Assembly: GCA_963921825.1 (NCBI GenBank)
Contig: OY997594.1
Location: forward strand, 59,257,675 to 59,321,674
Direction: 5' to 3'
Length of the DNA: 64,000 nt
Source: Erodium maritimum
Taxonomy: Eukaryota > Streptophyta > Magnoliopsida > Geraniales > Geraniaceae
The position numbers and the translations under genes are program-made. The first letter of the stretch is position 1, and each line of letters starts with the position of its first letter. Positions 11,649 to 23,468 of the stretch are shown in pieces. A model generated the notes under the pieces. That model ran no database searches and was not told the DNA's origin. It saw only the letters and a list, made by a program, of their open reading frames with translations.

Positions 11649-14600
11649 TCAAGTGTCGAACAAGTGAGGATACTTCTCCCGGATCTCGTCCTCGCGCTCC
11701 CAGGTCGACTCAGCTCCCTGGTGCCTCCACTGCACTCGTACCAACGGGATTGTCGTCTTCCGCAAGACCTTCTCTCCCGTATCCACAATCCTGATAGGCT
11801 GCTCCTCATAAGAGACATCATCGGCCACCTCGATGTCCGCACACTCGATAACATGAGAGGGATCTGTTGTGTACTTCCGCAACTGGGACACATGGAAAAC
11901 GTTATGCACGTTCCCAAGCTGCGGTGGCAATGCTAGCCGGTAAGCTACGGCTCCAATCCTCTCTAAGACCTCAAATGGTCCGATGAATCGTGGTGATAGC
12001 TTCCCTCCACCGCGGTTGAACAGCAGTAGGCCCTTCTTCGGGCTCACTCTCAGAAATACATGGTCCCCGACCGAGAACTCAAGTGGCCTGCGACGTCTGT
12101 CTGCATAGCTCTTCTGACGACTCTGTGCGGTCTTCAACCGCTCTCTGATCAAAGTGACCTTCTCTGTCATCTCTCTGACCATATCGGGACCAAGTATGCT
12201 CCGTTCCCCTACCTCCGCCCAACACACTGGCGACCTACACGGTCTACCGTACAAAGCCTCAAATGGTGCCATCCCAATGCTGGACTGATAACTGTTGTTG
12301 TAGGCAAACTCTGCTAGAGGTAGGTGGTCCTCCCATGATCCCTGAAAGTCCAGCACACAAGCTCGGAGCATGTCCTCCAAAATCTGAATGGTACGCTCTG
12401 ACTGTCCGTCCGTCTCAGGGTGGTAAGCTGTACTCAGCAGCACCTCCGTCCCCAATGCCTTCTGTAGGCTCTTCCAAAATCTGGATGTGAAACGCGGATC
12501 CCTATCAGATACCACTGATACAGGTACTCCATGAAGACGAATAATCTCCCTGATTTATAGACGACTCAACACGTCCACGGTGTCAGTCATCCGCATTGCC
12601 AGAAAGTGTGCCGACTTGGTCAGTCGATCAACCACAAACCAAACAGCATCATGTCCCTTAGACGACCTCGGTAACCCACTCACAAAATCCATAGTCACAT
12701 GCTCCCACTTCCACTCGGAAACTGGTAAAGGTTGTAGTAAGCCAGCGGGACGCTGATGCTCCGCCTTCACCTGCTGACAGGTGAGGCACCTCGATACAAA
12801 AACTGCGACCGCTCTGCGCATCCCCCTCCACCAGAACTGTCGTCGGATGTCCCTATACATCTTGGTGCCACCGGGGTGCACTACGAGCCGGGAGTGGTGA
12901 CACTCTCTCAACACGGTGTCCCTACATCCTCGGGGTACAAACAACCGTCCCCTAAACCGAAGTCCCTGATCTGCACTCAACTCCCAGTCATCGATCTTGT
13001 CACCAGCTACCATTCTCTCACGAATCTCTGTCGCCTCGGCATTCTCGGCCTGTGCCTCTAGCACCCGAGTAATCAACGTGGGCTGAGCCACCAATGCACA
13101 TACGGCCAATCCATCCGTGATCTCCTCGAGCTCAAGTCGGAATGAGCTCAGCTCTTCCAGCATGTTCCACTCTTGGACTGCCATGCTAGCCACATAGTGA
13201 GTCGACTTCCTGCTCAGGGCGTCTGCGACAACATTCGCCTTGCCCGGATGATAGAGCAGCTCGAAGTCGTACTCCTCAAGTAACTCCATCCATCGTCTCT
13301 GGCGCATGTTCAGGTCGCGCTGAGAGAAAATGTACTTGAGGCTCTTGTGGTCGGAGAACACTCTAAACTGCTCACCATACAGATAGTGCCTCCAACTCTT
13401 CAAGGCAAAGACCACTGCTTCCAGTTCTAGATCATGGGTCGGGTAGTTCCGCTCATGCACCTTCAATTGCCTTGAGCCGTAAGCAACTACCTTCCCGGAC
13501 TGCATCAAAACACAACCAAGTCCCTCGCCTGAGGCGTCACAGTACACGTCATAGCCCACTCCTCGCTCCGGAACGATCAACACTGGAGCGGTGGTCAATC
13601 GAGCCTTTAGCTCTGAGAAAGAGTGCTCCCACTCACTAGTCCAAAGGAACTCTGCTCCCTTGCGAGTCAAAGTTGTCATAGGTGCAGCCAATCGTGAGAA
13701 ATCCTGAACAAAGCGTCGATAATAACCCGCCAAACCCAGGAAACTACGGATCTCAAAGAAATTCTTGGGCCTTGCCCACTTCGAAACTGCATCGATCTTC
13801 GGTGGGTCGACTAAGATACCATCACGGGACACTACATGTCCGAGGAATTTCACCTCTGCAAGCCAGAATTCGCACTTCTCCAGGTTCCCATACAGCTGGT
13901 GAGTGCGTAACAAGGTCAACACTATCCTCAAGTGTTCCTCATGTGCCTCTTCACTAGCCGAGTAAATCAAGATGTCGTCCACGAAAACTACGACACACTG
14001 GTCCAGGTACAGCCTGAATATGCCATTCATCAGATCCATGAAGGCTGCTGGCGCGTTCGTCAACCCGAACGGCATCACTAGAAACTCAAAGTGTCCGTAG
14101 CGCGTCCGGAACGCGGTCTTCTCCACATCCTCCTTTCGGACTCTCAACTGGTAGTAGCCTGACCTCAAATCAATCTTGGAAAAGCAAGTCGCTCCTCTCA
14201 ACTGGTCGAACAGATCATCGATCCTCGGCAACGGGTAGCGGTTCTTCACCGTAACCCGGTTTAGCTTCCGATAATCGATGCACATCCTCAAAGCGCCACC
14301 CTTCTTCTTCACGAAGAGGGCGGGTGCTCCCCACGGTGAGACACTAGGGCGGATGAAACCCTTCTCCTGTAGCTCTTCGAGCTGGCGCTTCAATTCCACC
14401 AACTCAGCTGGAGCAAATCGATAGGGAGCCATCGAGATTGGCGTGGTGCCTGGGATCAAGTCGATCCGGAACTCTATCTCTCGTGCCGGCGGTAAACCTG
14501 ATAACTCCTCCGGAAACACGTCCGGGAACTCACACACTACTCTCGGCAAGTCTCTGTCACTCTGCACCACCTCGGCCTCCACTCCCGTAGTCAAGGCGGA

Positions 14601-15089
14601 TAGAAGGACTCCACTCCTGCTACCCAAAACACAGGTGATAACTCTATCACTAGATCGCACAGTCACCTGACGTCGAAAGCAATCGATCGTCGCTCGGTAT
14701 CTCGAAAGCCAGTCCATCCCTAAGATCACGTCGAAAGCAGTCATCTCCAGGATGAGTAGGTCACCCAGGAATGGGGAATCTGCCACTCAAACCTCACAAT
14801 CCCGACAAACAGTGTCCAACACTACCTCCCCCGTAACTGGGGTCTCAAGACACTAGGGTCTACTAAGGGGCTCCGTCATCAAACCCAAAGAACGAGCAAA
14901 AGAAGAAGAGATAAACGAATGGGATGCACCCGTGTCGAACAAAAAAGACGCCCACGAATGAAACAATAAACACGTACCCTGTAATGTCTCACGGTCGGCG
15001 TACTGTCCCTCAGCTCTAGCATCTGCAACTGCATAAACTCGGCCCTGCCGTGCCAGTGGTCCTCCTCTCGGTGGCGGTGGTAATGCCAC
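11649..15089 (-). mobile_element. pol region of body B, broken
   Basis: Second copy of the polyprotein region, offset 9,817 bp from the first and, to my reading, the same in sequence. The same protease, RT (FVDDILIYS), RNase H, integrase and chromodomain-like motifs are present in the same order. It is a fossil with the same number of interruptions as body A, so the interruptions predate the tandem duplication. Confidence 0.9.
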
Positions 15090-15278
15090 CTGCTGCTGAG
15101 GCCTAGCCTAGTGTCTCGGGGCTGCCGCTCCCGCCGCCTGACGCGGAGCTCTCTGTTGTAGTGCCGGTCGTGGTCGGCCGGGAGGTGCTTGACGAGGCTG
15201 TGCCTGCTGGGGCCTCGGTGGATGTGCAACTCCAACTCGATCGGGACAAACGAAAGCCATGTGCCCCGGTCGGCCGCA

Positions 15279-16427
15279 CTAGAAACAAGTCCGGTCATCA
15301 ACACGCTGCCTCTCAACAAACCCCTGTGGACGATCCATATGTCGCTCTGCGGGTCCTCTGCTCCTCGGGCAGTCTCGGGCCAAGTGTCCCTGCTGTCTGC
15401 ATGTAGGGCAGAACTGTGTCAGTGGGGCAGGTCCAACTGATGCCACTGCTGCTCTTCTGCGCATACCGCTCTGCTGAAACTGCGGCTGGAAGTGGCCAGA
15501 AGTCCTCTGTCGTCTAGCATCACGCCTCTCTGATGGCCTGAGGAAACCACTCGGCATCGACCTGATCTCTCGCTCTCTGGCGGTGTCTCGAAAATGTCTC
15601 TCCACTGCCAGAGCCCGGTCAAGTAGAGTAGAGTACACCTCTGTCCTCAAAGCAATAATCCGATCTGCAATAGCAGGGAGGAGCCCACGCTCGAACCGTC
15701 TGCAACGACTGTACTCAGTCTGCACCAGCTCGGGTGCGTAGCGGGACAAGGCTAAGAACCTCGCCGCATACTCGGCTACTGTCAAGCCCCTGTGTCGTGG
15801 GTCCATGAACTGTTGGCGTCTATCATCTCGAACCGAACGAGGAAAATACTGCTCTAGGAACAGTTGACTGAAAAGCTCAAAATCCTCACCAACCCTGGTC
15901 TGCACAGACTGCCACCAGTAAAAAGCCTCACCCTCAAGCTGGAAAGTGGAGAAGGAAACTCTCAAACGTCCCTCAGAAATACCGGACGTGTCAAGGTTGC
16001 GAGTGATCCGCTCCAACCATAAAACTGCTGCCTCGGAGTCAGCACCCCCAGAGAAAGTCGGTGTACCCAAACGACGGAAATCATGAAGCGCCTGTGCTGT
16101 GGAACTATCCCTTTGTCCTGTCCTCTCGACGGCGACTGTCTCAGTAGCAGGCACGGGCTCTGTCGCCGGTGCTGTGGCCCCCTGCTGAGCACTGAGGGCC
16201 GCTAGTACTGCGCGTACCACCTCATCAATAGGGGTAGCCTGAGTCGGCTCTACGACTGGAGTATCTCTCACTGGTGACCCTGATGGCCCATCCTCAAAGC
16301 TCTGGTGCTCTGTGGGAGCAGCACCCTGGGCGCTAGCTGGCCCTGCCAGTCCAACCGCTGGTGACTGGCTCTGTCCCAAAGCTGGGCGACTCCTGGTACC
16401 CCTCGGGACGTAAACACGAGACATCAC
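15279..16427 (-). mobile_element. gag region of body B with CCHC zinc knuckle
   Basis: Second copy of the 382-residue Gag frame, unchanged from body A (capsid-like core, arginine-rich stretch, CPTCRQQGHLARDC). Confidence 0.9.
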
Positions 16428-18485
16428 GAAAGATCGCTGCAGTAGTACGTACAGTTCAACTCAGTTTAACACAATCGAAAAGAATTAAGCAAAAAGGGAC
16501 GATCTCGTTCGTCTCGACGGATCCTAATTGGATCGAGGGTAAGTAGATAAGTCGTATGTAGTACTTATATAGACAAAGAAGTCCGCACCTCATGCGTCTC
16601 ACACAGCAAACGAGTAAAGCAACCAACTCCCACAGGAGGCAAAGTTCACACACAAGCACACCCATCTCTGGGGTTCAAAGCACAAGCAAACCGTTTGGAA
16701 GGAGATAGTCTTTCGTCCTCTTAACAAGCCTTTATCTTTCCTCAAATTTCTTAACTTTAATCAAAATTATCAAGTCGATCTCACATCGTTACAACTTGAT
16801 TCAGGCGTCCTCGAACCTCGTTGTAACCATTTGACATCTAACCATCACGTTCGACTACAGTGGCGCCCCTGAGTCAACCCGTGACAGAACAACCAAATTT
16901 AGTTTTACAGAAAAAATCGGCATGACCTATCCGTATTTCCCACTAACCCTCCGTTTAAACGGGACATTTACCACTCAATTTTCACCAGTTAAACAATACA
17001 AGGAAATTCTCATGCTCTACAATTGCAAATACAATCAATACATAGATTCTCAGCTTCGCAAAGTACACACGCAATAAAAGGGATGCAAGAAAATCCGAGT
17101 TCTATTCTTTTCTCAAAAGTCGTCCCGATTGGATCATCCTTCCAATTCTGATTCCTTAAACAATTCTCAACGTCAAAACCGAGTCAACACTCAACAGTTC
17201 CCAAAATCTCAACGTTCCAATTCTTCCTTAAGTCCACCATTCGATCACTTCCCATTCCGACAAGTCACACTCCAATAACTCCAATCTTCCACGTCATCAC
17301 TACTTCAATCAACTAATCCTTCAACCTTAACAACATGGAACGACTAACACGGTGGTAACCCCTTAACAGATAATCTATTCAACAATAAACGATACGGTTC
17401 CATCATTGCTTGTCATCCCAATACCGATCTCAACCATTTGGTTTCCCCGATCACTGTACATTACGTGATTCAAGGTTCCCCCCCAAGAAAAGTCTATGAA
17501 TCTCTGCTCACTAATCATTGATCATGCAAAAAAGAAATCAGATAAAATGAAAAGACCCAATCAATTAGCCTGATCCAAAATCGAGAGAGGGGTCGAGGAG
17601 GGTGTCAGGGTAAAGGCCAGGAGATGGACGCGCCTGTGATGGCCTCAAAGACGCCGGGGGTTGCTCAGGAGGGATAATCCGATACAGTTTGTTCCAATGC
17701 AAGCTGAATCTGCAATAGGTATAGAAAACATGGGTACATCGAATCTGTACGCTTTTCGCATGCATCGATGGAGGCCAAGGAGGGAGGGACATCGAAAGCG
17801 GTGCCTGTGGCGGTTTAGAGACAGCGGGGGTGCACAAGTGAGATGATCTGATACAGGGAGATCAAGGGGCTCCGAGACAGTAGGGTCGATGGATATCGAG
17901 GTGAGCCAGACAACCACCACTAGAGTTGCACATGAGGGACCGATAAGATCAGGGGACACGTCGTTGGTGGCGGGAGGGAGCCAACATTGCGGTGACTGGA
18001 GGCAGCTCGAAGGAGGACCTAAGAGAAAAAACCTTAGAGCTCATAAGGAAACAAAAAGCCGCATGTTAATTAAAATGTGTTGTGAGTTATTTATTTATTT
18101 ATTTAGGAAATATAGTAGTTTGATTGATCGTGTAACTTAAACATACATAAGTAGATATAAAGTGGAATGGAAAAGAGCGAGACCTAGTTATAATCCGTAC
18201 ATATCAAACACTAACTCTGTAACAGGATGTTCAGTTATACCAGGGAGAACGGTTGGGAGGCAAGTGCCTCGATTGTAGTGATAGATGAAAGAGCGTCGGT
18301 GGTGATCAGTTCCTGACTCGATCTGAAAATGCTCGTTGTAGAGAATTAGGGGGCACTAGAGGGGATGGCGGACATCCAGGGAGAACACTAGGAAGTGGGG
18401 GAACCATGTGATTAGATTTTCATCGACCTTGGTAGGGTGCGGTGTGCGTCCCCACACACATCTCGTTGCTGATGGAGGACTCATG
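16428..18485 (-). other. Leader plus probable target flank, second copy
   Basis: Repeats 6611-8668 with at most a couple of base differences and again ends in GACTCATG directly before an LTR (TCATG at 18481-18485). No gene or primer-binding site recognised. That this flank is repeated together with the element is the key oddity of the array. Confidence 0.5.
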
Positions 18486-20807
18486 TGTCACGCCCCAAAT
18501 CCAGTTTGGACCGGACTTGAGACGTGAATAGAATTTGTAAAGAAAAACAATAACTAATAATTATAAACCTTTAAATAGACAAGTAAATCTCATCAAATCA
18601 ACAGTAAAATAGTTTAAAATCTTCAGTGAGTCACAGCTCAACAACCATAAGGTGAAATATATAAAATGTTTAGTGCGACAGACCAACATAAGTCTATGAC
18701 AATCCCCAAAATAAGCTGAAGCTCCCTAGCCTCGAACTCTCTAGAAATCGAGCACTCTTGTAAAACAGTAAGAGAAACAAAGGGGATGAGCTTACGCTCA
18801 GTAGGAAAAATCTCAATGACTCCACCTTTTGATCAATACTTAAACTGTTTAAACGGATGACAAAAGTAACAGTAAATACGACTACAATGAATTAATATAA
18901 AACAAGATAGAAAAAGATAAGTACGATAATATAGACACATAGACAAAAATAGCATAAGATAAGTTCGTACTCTTGGAAATAACATTAACTTGAAGGTTCC
19001 AAGACAGAATAAATATGAAGTATCATAACGATTAAATGGGAGTATTTGATATTACGCCAACCACTTGCTTTCTCAAGCCTCCGATCCATGAATAGATTCT
19101 AGTGTCACCTCGGTTCCCATATACCGATCCACTAGAGTATTCATATCACATCAGATTTTCCCTCGGTCCAGAGGACGCACATGCATTGGGGCACCGGAAA
19201 CAATCCCAACTGGGCGCTTATCATCGGGATTCCCAGAAATACCTCCAAAGGACCATATGTCATAGGGAACCAAGGTAGTGCTCCACTGGGACGCACGCCC
19301 TTGGGTGAAGCCTCAGTAACCATCTCTCATGAAGTAATTCACTCAATAACCACTCAACAACCCGTAGGATCTGCCGAGCTCTCATGCACCAATAGCCACT
19401 CAATAATCACTCAAATATCACTCGATGATCACTGTCTCTGCCAAACTCCAACCACCACAACGGCACCGGATTACCCCACCCCCCCACCCCGGTGTAGTAC
19501 CGAACCAAACAAACAACATTCAAGAATAAAAGTAAACACACAAGCATTAAATTCATACAACAATGGACATTTCTCAAATCACACTTTCAGCAAGCAAAGA
19601 CATCCAATAATACCTCACACTTACCGCATACTTACCTGCCACGAACCAGCGGTACATCGATCACCTGATTGTACCCCGTGGCACAACCAGTCATACTCGA
19701 TCATCCGTTCACACAATAAATAATTCAATACGTAACCACTCAACAAATCAAGCAATCATGTGAACAATAAATTAAACACTCGAACATGCTAGCTAACTAG
19801 TTTCGTTAGACCTTTAGTTTAACCTAGTACTAACAACCAAGCATGTGAACCTAGCACACAACTAATCCGAGAGCTCTTCACAGCCTCTCTACCAGTAAAT
19901 CAATTCCCAAGTATTGAAAGCAAGCTTCACTAATCATCTTCGTCCTAAGCATGCATTCTAGACATTCCGGTTATTAATAATTGAAAGACAATTATTCTAT
20001 TTATTCGCATCCTATAGGCAAATCTAGGACCTTTCCGATTTTATTATCCTAATCCTGCACACTAAGCGTTAATTAAGAAATTAAGACTTTCCCTACCTCG
20101 TGGTCTTCCTCTAATACACTCTGCTGAAAAGACGGTCAGTCGCTCCTCCGTTCTTCACACGGATACTGGGGTGGTCTTCGTCTCTTCGAGCGAAGTCCAA
20201 GCTCTCCGAGCGAAGCCCAGTCTGGGTTAACAAATAAAATACCCTAATCAGTCCCGGGATTGCCCAAAGTCCCCTGATTCAACAGGTTCGTCTTTTAAAT
20301 CATCTGATAGTTCATGAATTATCCAAATTCAATCCAAAATAATTAATTCTTTAAATTAATTCTTTAATTTCAGTTCTGACCCGGTTCAGACCCGGATCCG
20401 GCCCAACCCGGATCCAGACTCGGATCCAAACCTGAACCACGCCTGACCCGGGCCTGGTTCTAGACCCGGTCCAAACTCGGTTCGGACCCGAGTCAAACCC
20501 AGTCCAAGGACTTGGGCCTGAATCAAGTCCGGCCCAGTATCTGGCCCGAGCTTCAGTTCCGGCCCAGTACCCTTCTAGGGTTTCTGCTCCCTTTTTATAG
20601 CATGACCGCGCGACTGAGTTGGTTGGGCTCGCGTAGGTGGGCTGCGCTTGATGCGAAATGGGCCCGAGCTGGCCCAACCCGAGCTCGGCCCAAAACTTCT
20701 GTTTCCCTTTTTTTTAACATTTCCAACTACTTGCTTCGCAAAAAAAAAAATACCCCCACGTTTTAGATTGCAGTTAGACACCCTGATGAAACGAAGTGGG
20801 TTTTACA
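18486..20807 (-). repeat. LTR3, right end of the array, bounded by TCATG on both sides
   Basis: Starts TGTCACGCCCC and ends GGGTTTTACA, giving clean TG...CA ends. TCATG precedes it (18481-18485) and follows it (20808-20812), the signature of a 5-bp target-site duplication around a single LTR. It is about 0.6 kb shorter than LTR2. Its last 240 bp differ from LTR2 much more than the rest does, so its outer end keeps an older, separate history. Confidence 0.85.
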
Positions 20808-21468
20808 TCATGGACCCTGGTGAGGCTTCTTGACAGTGTTCTAAATCTCGGCGATATCGCGGCAGGAAAGGGGTAGGCGCGAAAGAGATGTTGTCTCGGC
20901 TGAGAAACTCGGTCAACCCGAGTTGACTCGGTTAACTCGTCAAAAAGGTTATTCTGAAGGGAAAAAAATTAACGGCGAGTGGACGATGAGTCATGGAAAA
21001 ATCCGGCGACCGAGGACAAGATGGGATGGGCAGCTCCGCAGAAAGAAGGAAGAAGAGATGGGTGAGAGAGAGAAAGAAGGAGAAGGGATAAAGGAGAAAG
21101 AGAAAAAAGAAGAAGAGGTGAATGAGAGAGAGAAAAATAAAAAGAGACGGTTAATGGTTGGGTGTGGAGTATTAGAGTTTTTACATTTAAGTTACTTTAT
21201 TTTTGTTAGTTAATGGGTTGGGTTTTTACTATAGTTGGGTTGAGTTAACTTGGATTTGGTATAAATTAATTGTTGGGTTAGTTTAATTGGATAAGGACTA
21301 AAGTCAATATAACTTTATATATATTTTTTAATTATTAATAATTAAAATTAAAAATCTGAAAATATATTAATATATATATATATATGTATTATTTATTCAA
21401 AAATAATATAATTTATATTTAAATGTTATTATTGTCATATTTTGCATAGTATTTAGTTATATATATAT
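20808..21468. other. Intergenic; purine-rich then AT-rich, no gene seen
   Basis: Right flank of the array. 21030-21160 is a GA-rich run (AGAAAGAAGGAGAAGG style) that translates to lysine/glutamate-rich low-complexity peptide in one frame; I do not take it as a gene. From about 21300 the sequence is very AT-rich and runs into a TA microsatellite. Confidence 0.6.
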
Positions 21469-21718
21469 AGGGGAACTTTCAGGTACAAACCTATCTTATG
21501 GTACAAAATAAGCACCAATCTATGTCATTGATTACTCAGATCGGACGGCCACTGAAATTCAGGGGGGGTGGTGATTGATTACGAAATCAATTACAAGATA
21601 TGCATTAATTATAAAGATATGCATTTAAATCTGGGCCTTTAATTCTACGATCCAAGGGCCCAGATTAATAGTTTGTATTTCTGACGAAAGATACAAGTTT
21701 GTACCTGAATGTTATCCT
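21469..21718. mobile_element. MITE, about 250 bp, in a TA microsatellite
   Basis: Inverted ends: AGGGGAACTTTCAGGTACAA at the left and, inverted, AGGATAACATTCAGGTACAA at the right, matching at about 17 of 20 positions and continuing a little inward. Flanks on both sides are (TA)n, which hides the exact target duplication but allows about 9 bp, as for Mutator-like elements. There is no coding capacity. Confidence 0.7.
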
Positions 21719-21753
21719 ATATATATATATATATATATATATAGGATTGGTAT

Positions 21754-22088
21754 CAGGTAAAAACCACCCCTTATTGTGCAAACTACGAACTCACCAGGTG
21801 CTGACACGTGGACGCGCGCGCTGCTGATGCGCGCGCACAGTGCTGACACGTGGCGCGCACGGTGCTAATAGTTTGGGCGCACAGTGCTAATAGGTTGGCC
21901 TATTAGCACTGTGCGCGCCAAACTATTAGCACCGTGCCCACGCGTGGTCAACACGTTCACGCGCGCGGGCAGAGGCGCGCGCGCATCTGCCACGTGTCAG
22001 CATCGCGCGCGCTCTGCTGACGTCACTTTGACCGCATCCTGTGGCTTAGATTGGTTCGTAGTTTGCACAATAAGGAGGGTTTTTACTG
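21754..22088. mobile_element. GC-rich foldback/MITE element with long hairpin
   Basis: Outer inverted ends read CAGGTAAAAACC at the left and CAGTAAAAACC inverted at the right, followed by a shared CTTATTGTGCAAACTACGAA. At the centre, 21858-21894 and 21899-21936 are inverted copies of each other with one extra base and a 4-base loop. The body is rich in CGCGCG and ACGTGT/CACGTG words, unlike its AT-rich surroundings. It sits in the same TA microsatellite as the neighbouring MITE. No protein is coded; such elements move using another transposon's enzyme. Confidence 0.8.
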
Positions 22089-23455
22089 TATATATATATA
22101 TATATACATATTTATTTAATACAAAACGCGATTTGCCAAGATCTCCTCGATGTATTCAAATATCTTTACCGGTGACCTTATCGATATTTCACCGTGACCG
22201 GTATTTAGAACCTTACTTCTTGACAAGTCTCGCCTTAATCATAGTCGGAGCAACTGTATCCTCACTCAGAAGTGGGGCTGGGAGAAGGGGTGGTAGTCCT
22301 CATCCTAGGGTGATAGATCATAGGGGAAATGAGTGTGCCACGAGGATTGCAAGGGCCTTGTGTCACCCTGAGGTGGACTCGGGTAAGAGCTTTGCCTGGT
22401 CTTGTGAACCGAATCCCATCGGAGGACGGGTTGGAAAGAAATGACACAAATAGCCTCTTCTATATTGGTGGCGGTGCTTTAAGGAGAAAGTCCTGGACCA
22501 AAATCAAGGGTGAGAGGGCCATTGGGACGGATCCTAAGGGGACAGAGAATCTCGGACGTGAAGATGCAGGGGTGCCAAGCTTACTCCCAGGTGGTGGCTA
22601 TTGATGGTGCCGCTATATGGGTCTCTCCAGTGCTTTGAGTGTAAGATCAAAGCGTGGTGGAGGTAGGAGGTTGGTAAAGACTCTTCTGCGACGTTCAAAT
22701 CTCTCGTGGGGAGCCCAATGATTCGTCATCGAAGGTGGCTACGTGGTGATTCCACCCTCCTCCTCCCTCGGATCCCCCCGCCTAAGGTTTTCCACAGGTT
22801 AGAGATCCGTTGTAGAGCTTGTATGGATCCTCGGACGACCTCCAAATCATGCCAACTATGTTCGTTGTGGTAGCAAGAGAGGTCCACCCCAGCCAAGGAG
22901 CATGGTGACTGTAGGAGAATCCAACGACATCAAAAGGTCGCATGAGGAGAGGGGGCATAAGAAAGCGACTGATGGTGGCACCTTTATTCCTAGTGGTGGT
23001 AGCATCGTTCCTAAGGGAATCTGCAGTACTAGTACAATGGGAGAGTCATGTCCTTTCCGGAGATCGTGGGTGGTATGAGGTGGCATGAGAGAGAATGGAC
23101 AGAGAGGAAGATGAAGATGTCTCTCCTTCTTCTGGTAGCGCACCGGTTTTAAAAATCCTAATCTCGATGTTGAGAGCATAAACCTAGGCGACAAGGCCTC
23201 GTGGGGGATAACATCGGTATCAATGCCAAGAGGCACATGGGAGAGTGACGGGTGGACAGTTTTCTCAAAGTGAATGGAATGAAAGCCTTCACGTGGTGCA
23301 TCAGGGTGGTAGGGGCCATGGGTGAAGGAAAGGGTTCGGTATGAACAACAAGGATGAGAGTCGCCGAAGCAGAAGAAGGCGCAAAAGACTTTAGAAAGGA
23401 GAGATAACAGAAACCCTAAAGGCCGATTCTAGTTGCTACTATTGTAATGGTCATT
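22089..23455. other. Unresolved G-rich stretch, possibly decayed LINE 5'/ORF1 sequence
   Basis: No frame stays open for more than about 190 codons and none reads as a known protein. The style (GGTGG, GGAGG words, ending in AAACCCTAAAGGCC and a TGTTGTAA motif) resembles the flank inside the left array around 7741-8260 and the LINE ORF1 remnant further right. I can only suggest old non-LTR sequence. Confidence 0.3.
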
Positions 23456-23468
23456 AAATGTGTTGTAA

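Larger units (their letters stand above)
1..20807 (-). mobile_element. Tandem array of a Ty3/gypsy chromovirus, LTR-body-LTR-body-LTR, period 9,817 bp
   Basis: Bases 1-10,700 or so recur 9,817 bp further on almost without change; I noticed only a couple of single-base differences between the two bodies. Reading on the minus strand, each body carries gag then pol (protease, RT, RNase H, integrase, chromodomain-like tail), the gene order of a Ty3/gypsy element. The long LTRs (about 2.9 kb) and the C-terminal tail resemble the Tekay/Del chromovirus lineage; this is an inference from memory. The left edge is cut by the window, so the array may have more units. Both bodies are broken, with about three interruptions in gag-pol each. 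The near identity of the bodies means the duplication is very recent even if the first insertion is older. Confidence 0.9.

Noticed and set aside
21720-21744. Possible CRISPR-like or telomere-like short repeats
   Set aside because: Simple TA microsatellite only.
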